This document shows, one piece after another, positions 55,326-64,000 of a DNA stretch of 64,000 bases. Where the stretch lies: assembly GCA_943737045.1 (NCBI GenBank), contig CALSFV010000226.1, positions 1-64,000 on the forward strand, in the 5' to 3' direction. The notes beneath the pieces were generated by a model that saw nothing but the letters and a program-made list of their open reading frames with translations, did no database searches and was not told where the DNA came from. Source of the stretch: Parapristionchus giblindavisi (Eukaryota; Nematoda; Chromadorea; Rhabditida; Diplogasteridae). Position numbers and translations under genes: made by a program. The stretch's first letter is position 1. Every line of letters begins with the position of its first letter.

Positions 55326-56667
55326 CTACTTCTGGAGCTTGAGCTTGGGTGGTTTGAATGCGGATCCCTTCATCGTAGTTCCCTTCTCCTCCTTCCGCGC
55401 TTTCTTCGCCTGTAAATTGGAAAAGGAATTAGACTGTCAAAAACTAAATTATTGATTAATAATCAAATTGTTGATTTCAATTTTAGTGTGGAACAATAGA
55501 TAAAGAAATTTCAGAGAAAACCATCGGCGAAAGATTTCAATAATAATAAGAGGTGCTTGACACGAATACATTATGGATTGATTTCCTCTATAAACCGTTG
55601 AGCACCACATACCCACCACTACTAAACATTCTTCCCATCCACTACAGTATACTCCCCCATTCGGTGTCTAGCTACAGTAACCCGTTCTAGTTACAGTATA
55701 CCCGTTATGACATTACAGTAAACCGTTCTAGCTACAGTATACCCGCTATGACATTATAGTAACCCGTTCTAGCTACAGCATACCCGCCATGACTTTACAG
55801 TAACCTGTTTGGACTGACTGGTAGATAAGTTATGTTCATCAATATACAGTAAAAATGTTTTAAAAGGGCAATAAAATCACCTGGAAGTTGCGCCACGCTC
55901 CACGCCTTTCATCACGGGACTCCTACAAAGAAAACATCAGTTTCAATCAATAATTTGACGCATACGGTAGTCACACGATCAATACTAGCATATGATCGTA
56001 ACTTTTCATCTACCATTACCATGATATAAACATATTAAACACTCATCGATCAATCTTTCAATTACTAAATAAATCAATAACTACCGTATACCTCGTAGTT
56101 CTTCGCAAATTCCTCGGGCAAATTTCGCTTTTCCGCCGCTTCAACGGCCGCTTCGGCATTGCGTCTCCTGAATAATTTATTAAAAATAATATATTTTAAA
56201 AAAATAACCGACAGATTATTTTTAAAAAATATAAAAAAAATATGAACTGTATATCAAATTTGGAAGAATCAACTGGTGAAATTAAATGTTTCCGAAACGC
56301 GAATCCACCAATTGAAAACTAGTGCGGTGTTACATTTCAGTTACGTGCCTCCGTCGTTGATTCTCATTATCAGTTATTACTTTATTCAATAAGTAAATCG
56401 GTACATTTCATCAGATAAATACCACGTAGAGGAGTAGAACCAGATATAGGGAATTAATAAATCAATCAATAATGTGGAAGCCGTCTCTGTCGTTACGGCG
56501 AAGCCACGTAAGGCAAATGCAACACCGCATAAAGGGAGCTAAAGGGAGCGCATACGCCCTCTGCTTATTTCGCATCAAATTAAATTTAAAAATAATAAAT
56601 TTTTAAATTAAAATAAAAATAAATCTCCGTACTTCTCCTCATTTGCCCTATCCTCGAGCATCTTTCG
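55326..56667 (-). pseudogene. DNAJC8-like copy 5, exons 6(part)-9
   Basis: Exon 9 55326-55409, exon 8 55881-55922, exon 7 56092-56167, and the 3' part of exon 6 56633-56667. Exon 6 breaks after TCTTTCG and continues as GAGAGAGAAAG and then sequence that in other copies lies upstream of exon 4 (AGAGAACCAGGTGGGTTCGA near 56700). A deletion therefore removed part of exon 6 plus exons 5 and 4. Exon 7 has two unusual changes (Lys to Asn, Ala to Pro) relative to the other copies, consistent with relaxed constraint. Confidence 0.85.
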
Positions 56668-57350
56668 AGAGAGAGAAAGTAAAGAAGAAAGTGTGCACTA
56701 AGAGAACCAGGTGGGTTCGAGTTTTGGCAACTTCTTATCCCTCATCTGAGATGGTCACGAATGATGCGCGGCGCGATTCCAAATTAAAATACTAATATGT
56801 TGTTGAACAGTAGGGGCGACCAAAATTGTTGCAGTGACGCGAATTTGGAAATTTGGGGAAAATAAGGTACGCAAAAATTACGAAATCAACTTTCCGAGTT
56901 ATTAACTTTTGCTAAATATTTAGCCTTTTTTGAGACAGTCAAGCTGTTTTCTTGTAAATTTATTGGGATACTAACGCGGACCATGAATCAATTATTGATT
57001 GATTTCCCCTTTACACCGGTGAACAGTGCTTTGATTCTGAAGAACCTCTGATCAGAAGAAGAAGAGCGAAGAATCACTCAAAATAGAAGTACTTCTTGCA
57101 TGGAATTTCAGCACGTCCAGATTATTCAATCATTCCATATGATTTTCTGATGGGAGAGAAGGGGGAGAGTGCTTTGTATATTATATTAAGAATAATCATT
57201 GATGTATCATGATAATTTCCTGTAACACAAGAAATGTACTGTTACTGCTCCAAATATTCAATGGCAAAAATCTTTAAATATCGAAACCGGCGTCGGATTT
57301 ATTTGATATTCTAAAGGATTTAACGGATTCAACGGAATTTGAAACCGTTA
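56668..57350. other. Remnant of the upstream part of a unit, otherwise unassigned
   Basis: 56.70-56.97 kb matches the tract after exon 4 in copies 1 and 6 (GGTGGGTTCGAGTTT, TTTGGGGAAAATAAGG). No exon 3 is present. 57.0-57.35 kb shows nothing recognisable. Confidence 0.5.
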
Positions 57351-57362
57351 CTTTAACGATGT

Positions 57363-57437
57363 GGTGAAGTGGTGTAGTGGTATATGGCGCGCCCAGCCAC
57401 TCCATCTCCCCTGGGTTCGATTCCCGGTCGTTTCACC
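57363..57437 (+). other. tRNA-like unit, probably SINE or tRNA pseudogene
   Basis: TGGTGTAGTGGTATATGG resembles an A box, and GGGTTCGATTCCC is a perfect B box with a pairing T stem (CTGGG / CCCGG). GGTGAAG and TTTCACC at the ends could pair, but they leave three surplus bases after the T arm, and no convincing D or anticodon stem forms. It is followed by tandem GGAATTGGTAT-type repeats (about 57466-57540). Confidence 0.55.
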
Positions 57438-57639
57438 GCCTCCGCCCCACCAAGGCGCACGAAAAGGGAATTGGCATGGAATTGGAATTGGAATTGGTGA
57501 AAAGGGAATTGGTATGGTATTGGTATAGGGAATTGGTACACTATAGTGACTAGATCATGCGGTAAAGTTGGTCCGAAGAAGGGATTAGGTCCTCCGGGCT
57601 GAATTGGCCTTGAAATTATCACTGGCCTATCTGTTAACC

Positions 57640-59241
57640 CCCTGTCGCAAACCCTGATGTAAAACTAATCAAATAAATTAATTCCTTGTTACAATGTTCC
57701 CTTGTGCAAATCGTGAATCATAGTGACAAATATTTATTTAAGAAATTCACAATAATAGGATGGGGGATTGTTTAGTTTACAGGATCGACTCTGCTATCCT
57801 TTGACGCCTAAAACAACAAAAAAATAAGAATAGTTCTGGGGGATAGATAAGACAATATCAGTCCCCGTCCTGACATCTTCCCACTCAACATACGCCCCCT
57901 TTAAGGTGAGATGCTGGAGAATGGGAAAAGACAGGACGAGACATATTTCTTCAGCTGCTCATATCCGCTTCCAGCGATCCCTTTATAGTAGCCAAGAGCC
58001 AAGAAACAATGTAAAAACATCCTTGTTATTGCAAAATTGGCCATGAAAATAATCTTTTAATCACTTAAGCTCATTAGATATGAGCTTAAGTAATCAGAGA
58101 AAATGTTGACGACGATCCTCATCTGTTCCTGAAATGGTTGAAGGTTAGAGAACAACCATATTATTGAGGTTATAAGACCTAAGAAATATGAGGTATTTAG
58201 AGTCCGAGTCCAAGGTCTTAAGGCTAAGCTCTTAAGGTTCTATGTCCTATCGTTTAAGGCAAAGTCTCAAGCCTAGAAACTAAAAATCAAGCAACTTACG
58301 TGTAGAACTGATGAGGAACGACCGTGCAAATGCTAAGAAATGGCCCTTTTATGCGAAAAAATGATGCAATTTGAATGCCAACATTGTCCTCATTCAAATC
58401 TAATTGACTTGTCTACAATGGTTTGTCTACGCAATGTCATTATATAATTAAAATTTACAATCATTATTAGACAATGCAAATTAAGGCACAACATTGAAAC
58501 TCTTATTCTATGCCCAAGTAAAAGAGTTTCAATCGATAATTCCAATAAAACACATCAAATATTTACACTTATAGTACTTCTCATGCTACAGTATCGATTG
58601 TGCAATGCTTAAAATTATTTAATTTGTGCTCAAAATATCCTAATTAGTGTATACAAAATCACAAAACTGATTTTTTCACATTTCGAGTTATCCATGAACA
58701 GAAAACTACCGTAATGCCTGGAACGGTAAATATTTCAAATATCGATTGGTTTTTATTTTCTCTGCCTTATCGATCAATACCTGTAATTCCCAAATACAGT
58801 ACTCCATTAGCAATATAGTTGCACTACCGTATCAAATGCATAATCAATTAATGTCTCCATTTCGTCAATATTTCTTGTTATTTACCCTACAGTAAGTACT
58901 AAGCATTCTACGGTACCTCACGTACACTTCCCCGAATGGTGCTGTAATGCAAATTGTTCAGTGATCCGAGAAAATAAAGTCACTTTACGATTATGATTCA
59001 TACGGTAGACAAACATAGAGTACGGTATTTACAGAATGAGAAGAGATCCAGAAGAAGATGAATACAACACACAATCTATAGAAGTACAATTGAATAACTT
59101 AAACATTGCAAGCAAATGAGGCCACGCCCACAATGGTGATTATGGTGCTCAAAAGTCATAGAAACGAAATTAGATTAACGTGCAGCCACTAAACACAGTA
59201 AGACGGCTGACAGATCATAAGACTCCGCCCATAATTCAGAT
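57640..59241. repeat. Duplicated 3' flank (O, P, N blocks) of copy 6
   Basis: Block O near 57700-57940 (GCTGGAGAATGGGAAAAGAC), block P near 58000-58660 and N near 58975. The order matches the flanks of copies 1 and 4 and, inverted, copy 3. No separate gene. Confidence 0.65.
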
Positions 59242-62200
59242 CTACTTCTGGAGTTTGAGCTTGGGTGGTTTGAATGCTGATCCCTTCATCGTAGTACCCT
59301 TCTCCTCCTTCCGCGCTTTCTTGGCATGTAAATTGGAAATGAAATTACACTGTCAACAACTAAACTATTGATTAATAATCAAATTGTTGATTTCAGTTTT
59401 AGGGTAGAACAACAGATAATGAAATTTCAGAGACGAATCCTACGGTGAACGATTTTTAGAAAGAGGTGTTTCACATGAACAAATTATTGATTGATTTCCT
59501 CTTTAAATCGGTGATCACCCACTCAATATAACTACTAATCATTCTTTCCATCTACTACAGTATACTCCCCCATTCCGTGTCTAGCTACAGTATCTCTACA
59601 GTATATCCGCTATGACATTACAGTAACCCGTTCTAGCTACAGTACACCCGCTATGACATTGCAATAACCCGTTCTAGCTACAGTACACCCGCTATGACAT
59701 TGCAATAACCCGTTCTAGCTACAGTAGACCCACTATGACATTACAGTAACCCGTTTGGACTGACTGGCGGATAAGAAATATACAGTAAAAAAGTTGTAAA
59801 AGTGCAATAAAATCACCTGGAAGTTGCGCCACGCTCCACGCCTTTCATCACGGGACTCCTATAAAGAAAACATCAGTTTCAATCAATTAAATGAAAGATA
59901 CGGTAGTCACAAGATCGATACTAGCATATGATCGCAACTTTTCATCTATCAATACCATGATATAAACATATTAAGCACTCATCGATCAATCTTTCAATCA
60001 ATAAATAAAACAATAACTACCGTATACCTCGTAATTCTTGGCAAATTCCTCGGCCAACTTTCGCTTCTCCGCCGCTTCAACGGCCGCTTCGGCATTGCGT
60101 CTCCTGAATAATTACTTTGTTCTATTTAAATTTAAAATATAATATAATAATAAAAAACAATATTCGACAGAGACAAATTGCTCAAATTATCAAATTTGGA
60201 CACATCAACATATGAAATTATATATGTCTGAAACGCGAATCCCGCAGATTGAATACTAATGTGTTGTTACATTTGCCTTACGAGCCTCCGCCGTTGCTTA
60301 TCAGTTATTATTTTATTGAATAAGTTAACCGGTACGTTTCATAAGATAAATACAACGTACAGGAGTAGAACCAGATATAGGGAATCATTAAATCGATAAA
60401 TCAATCAATAATGAGGAAGCCGTCTCCGTAGTTACGAAGGAGGCACGTAGGGCAAATGCAACACCGAATAAAGGGAGCTAAAGGTAACGAATAAACCCCC
60501 TGCTAATTTCGCAATAAAATTAATTTTTCCCCAAAAATCAATAAAGTAAATTAAAATAAATCTCCATACTTCTCCTCGTTTGCCCTATCCTCGAGCATCT
60601 TTCGCTTCTTCTCACGATCCGCAAACACCTTCGCCACGATCACCCATAGCGCCTACAATTCGGTGATAAATATTAATAAATTAATTATTACTTAATTAAT
60701 GAAAAGAAAGTCATTTTTAGATTTATCGAACGTGAACCATCGTTATGAGCAGGCGATATGACGTTTATATGTTGAGCATTTTCAATTTCCGAAACGTTAC
60801 TTCCAAGTATGGCATTTGCTCATAGAATTTGGTAACATAACATACATGCTGCATTAATCTCACAGGTTTACACTCTCACATAATTTCCATGACAATTTTT
60901 CCAAGACGTTTGCAGACAAACGTGACGTCACGAGCGTTATCGGAGGCGTTTGCCACAAGTGCTCCCTTACGCTTACGACGTAAAGTTTGTCGGCAAACAT
61001 TTTTTCAACGTTCATGGATACGGTCTCTGGGGCCAAGTATATCGAGATCAAGCTCGTGTCCACTCCGACTCGTATATCCCAATCACCACCCTAAACTCCG
61101 CCCCTTATCGATCTACCGTACTCTTCTCTACCGTACCCCTCCTCTAGTCTTACCTTTCTGTAGGCTTTGGGTTCATCTTCAGCGATGACTCCGTCTCCAC
61201 CTTCCTTCTTCGCCTTTCGTCGTTTCTCACTCAACTGAAACGAAACACGATAACTAGTCAATTAATACTTAATCAGAAAAATAAAATTATAATTATTCAG
61301 TAGTATAGTAAATAATGGGTCTGACCATAATGGCGAGTCTCGCTTCTGCCTCCTTGTAGCAGTCCTTACACTTGGCCAACTCAACCGGATCTTCTACCAT
61401 AGCCACTGCCTTCTTCACGACTACAAATATTGATTGATTATCGATCTATCGATTAGATTAATCGATTGATTGCCACTTAGTTTCGAGATATTATTGATCA
61501 TTCTCTATGTATTAATGATTGATTTGAATAGGTATCAGATACTTGCAACAACAAAAAGAAAGATGAAAGTGTTCATTAAGAGAACCAGGTGGGTTCGAGT
61601 TTCGGCCACTTCTTTTCCCTCTAGTGAGGTGGCTAACATTGCTACAAGCTCGTGACCAAATTCAAATAAAAGTACAAATAAAGTGTTGAACAGTAGGGAT
61701 GACCAAAATTGTCGCAGTGACGCGAATTTAGAAATTTGGGGGAAATAAGGTACGCAAAAAAAGAAATCAACTTTCCGAGTTATTAACTTCCGAAACACTA
61801 AACTAACTAAACTAGCTTCCCCCTCGTCCTCCCATTCCTCAAGACCCATTCGTCATTATCGACATATTACCATCGTATAACATATTAAAGATTGCAAACC
61901 AACTAGCGAAATAATATCTCCCCCATCTATCAGCAGAATGAGTACTATAATACAAAAAAATCAATAAAATCAATCAATACAATAAAACAATCAATAAACC
62001 TACTATCGAATGCCTTATCCGCTCGTTCCCTATCATCACTGTTCTTGTCAGGATGGACAAGGAGTGAGAGCTTCTTGTACTTCTTCTTCGCCGCTTCCAA
62101 ATCCGTATCGGGCGAGATTTGGAGAACCTGACAATGGACGATTATTAGTACAGTACTCGCTATTTTATTCTATAATTTCTGTATTTATCAACAATGCGGA

Positions 62201-62801
62201 TATAACTAAAAGTGATTATATTATTAAAAGTTATTATTTTGATTATTACAATCCATCAATCTTATACCTCGAATGGATTCAGATTCAGATAAGTGGATCC
62301 GGGACGTAGTAGACGATCGAGCTGTTGTTCCGATGTCAACGCTGCATCCTCACTCTCCGTCTCTTTCAACTGCAATATTGTCATTATTTAGAGGATAAAT
62401 TGTGAAAATATTTGTGTAATGGCTTTGAAATATAGAGACTATAGTATGATGGTTCAACCCGTTTCATTGTTATTCACCGTTTAGATAGATTTTTTTTCAA
62501 TTCCAGCGACTAAAAGACTACTCTTTTATGAACTCTGATCATTTCATAAATATGCAACGTTTCATGTTTCGTGAAACAAGATAACCCGACCCGACGTTCA
62601 CTTATTACTTTTTTAACATTATTACAATTTTTATTATTACTTCATATTTATGCGTTCAGAATGATTTCATGTTATCCGGCATTTTTTGGTGGACAAGTTT
62701 ATATAAAACATGCGGAAATTTTTTTTACATTTCCTTGCTGTCTTTCAGAAGAACAAAAAAACACTTACATCCGTGTAGAAGCGCTCAAAGTCCTCGGCCA
62801 T
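59242..62801 (-). CDS. DNAJC8-like J-domain splicing co-chaperone, only full-length copy
   Basis: Nine exons with matching phases: 62769-62801 (ATG at 62801; MAEDFERFYTD), 62268-62369, 62004-62127, 61326-61420, 61154-61234, 60570-60652, 60028-60103, 59817-59858, 59242-59325; 239 residues by this model, against about 253 in human DNAJC8. The J domain spans about 40-95: LNLNPFEVLQI leads into it and HPD is at 70-72. After it come the KKEGG...AEDEPKAYRKALW segment, charged helices, ESRDERRGAWRNFQ and the C-terminal FKPPKLKLQK, all hallmarks of DNAJC8 (SPF31), a spliceosome-associated nuclear protein. One problem: the 3' splice site of the last intron reads AT instead of AG (59326-59327, TTTACAT then exon). 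All five other copies have AG. An AG six bases into the exon could rescue the frame with loss of two residues. A sequencing or assembly error is possible in such a repeated region. Confidence 0.88.
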
Positions 62802-63718
62802 CTTGAAAATCAATCAATTAATCAATAATATTCATATCATTAATCAATAATATCTCGACGAGCACAAGTATAATCGATTGATTCGAAACAATTCCTTCAC
62901 GATACCGTAGCAAGGTGAAACATGGTAAGTTATTATTTTATTCAATAAGTAAATCGGTACATTTCTTCAGATTAATACAACGTATAAAGAGTAGAACCAG
63001 ATCTAGACAATCAATCAATAAATCGATAAATCAATCAATAAAGGCACATGGGACTAGACATAGTGACTGTAATCAATATGGAGGAAGAATCATGAGGGCT
63101 AAGTGAATGGCTCGGGTTTATATTACATGGGTGATCGGAAGCACTAACCATCGGGAAAATGTATAAATCAATAAATCGATAATTGTTGACCAAAAAAGAA
63201 TATGAATACAAGTACAAATGATGTTAAAGTATGTGAATATTGTGAATAGTGTGTGATTGAGCAAAATATAATGGATACTGTAGTTGAAAATACTGGGAAT
63301 GATTGGCTGGTTATGGTAATCTAATATACGGAATATCGATCGAAATGGGAAATCAGTAGAGCAAATTAGGTACAGCAAGAATACTTCAGTCATGCAAGAG
63401 TGTACAGGCGTATACATATATCCTATATCCTCGGTTAATTCCTCCTACTCTCACTCCCATCATGAGAGAAAGACCAGACGATGACAAGATGAGCCCAGTT
63501 TGCTTGATTGATTGATTTCTACATATTTCTTACCCCCCCCCCTCCACCCCCTTTTATTCACCATAGTAATTTATGAGAGTCATTATCATCATGTATCATT
63601 AAGTTTCACTCGTATATACAAATTGTTCTGTTGCGCCCTCGGGCGTAGATAAAATATAAATATACAGGAAAAATGATCGATAAAAATCAATTATCGATCC
63701 AAGGAAGGCAATTATCGA
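62802..63718. other. Intergenic sequence upstream of copy 6
   Basis: No gene. It contains AT-rich sequence with many ATCAATCAATAA motifs, the tract ACATGGGTGATCGGAAGCAC shared with 26.6 kb, a C run near 63532-63543, and from about 63361 the beginning of the orphan-gene unit. The promoter of copy 6 presumably lies here, but no motif identifies it. Confidence 0.5.
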
Positions 63719-63784
63719 TTAATATGGAGATGTGCAGTTACCGGAAGGAATGCAGCACACTTGCTGCACGGCAGACATCGAGAT
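63719..63784 (-). CDS. Orphan gene, last exon (unit 3; continues beyond the window)
   Basis: Same exon as 41069-41134: after a TTTCAG acceptor, 21 codons ending QQVCCIPSGNCTSPY and TAA. It differs from the unit 2 copy by one Thr/Ser and two synonymous changes. The next exon upstream should begin just past position 64000, where the window ends within the intron. Confidence 0.55.
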   Translation of the reverse strand: MSMSAVQQVCCIPSGNCTSPY

Positions 63785-64000
63785 CTGAAATTGGCAAATG
63801 TAAATAAGAATACAACAGAAATCAATACACAACAAGCGGATTCCCTGTTTCAAGAGCTAGCAATAGTTGTGAAATCTAATAGGATCTCGATGATGATTAA
63901 GAACGACATTTAATGAAAAGTTATTCTTGAAAATGAAAAAGAAGAGAATTTCAAAATATTGTAAAAAAAGATCAATGATGTAAATTGAAAAAAATCGATA

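Noticed and set aside
1..64000. Spliced-leader RNA genes, rRNA or miRNA genes
   Set aside because: No sequence resembling the nematode SL1 leader or rRNA was noticed; hairpins present are explained by MITEs. A covariance-model search would be needed for a firm negative.

Overview
The window looks like a nematode chromosome, most likely a diplogastrid such as Pristionchus. It is AT-rich DNA carrying genes with many small exons (42-124 nt), TTTCAG-type 3' splice sites, an amino-acid transporter of the nematode AAT type, and many palindromic transposons. The genus is an inference from overall character; no species marker is present. Nothing bacterial, viral or organellar was seen.

Layout. 1-8400 is a gene desert of simple repeats, hairpin elements and a 1.2 kb CT-rich satellite (about 6145-7312). 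8415-13923 (+) is an intact 18-exon SLC7/AAT light-chain amino-acid transporter (525 residues by my splice model) with a possible alternative last exon at 14084-14157. Its introns carry arrays of a GATCAAA heptamer and several copies of one short hairpin element. 14.2-23.7 kb is repeat territory, with two 1.9 kb palindromic elements (16093-17999, 20582-22498) that hold related acidic proteins, one with a C2H2 zinc finger, and a hAT-like MITE (19492-19858) carrying nine copies of a GC-rich palindrome.

23.7-62.8 kb is an amplified family of one gene, a DNAJC8-like J-domain splicing protein. Six copies are recognisable: 23751-26094 (-), 28842-32206 (-), 32466-36046 (+), 49128-49938 (-), 55326-56667 (-) and 59242-62801 (-). 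A seventh survives only as 3' flank near 47.84-48.18 kb. Only the last copy has all nine exons, and its final intron has AT where the invariant AG should be. Copies 2 and 3 form a 2.56 kb-arm inverted duplication whose 85 bp spacer is essentially exon 2. Fragments of a second, unrecognised minus-strand gene (26935-27312, 41069-42150, 63719-63784) travel with the units.

Between and inside the units lie palindromic elements whose target duplications can be read directly, because the duplicated units supply uninserted versions of the same sites. Most duplicate TTAA; others duplicate TA, TAA, ATAT or 8 bp. A 5'-truncated LINE fragment (39220-40015) sits inside a MITE. At 49939-54860 a palindrome has two further palindromic elements nested in one arm.

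The ordinary gene content is small: one transporter, one splicing co-chaperone family and one orphan gene. The main interest is the duplication and transposon structure around the DNAJC8-like gene.
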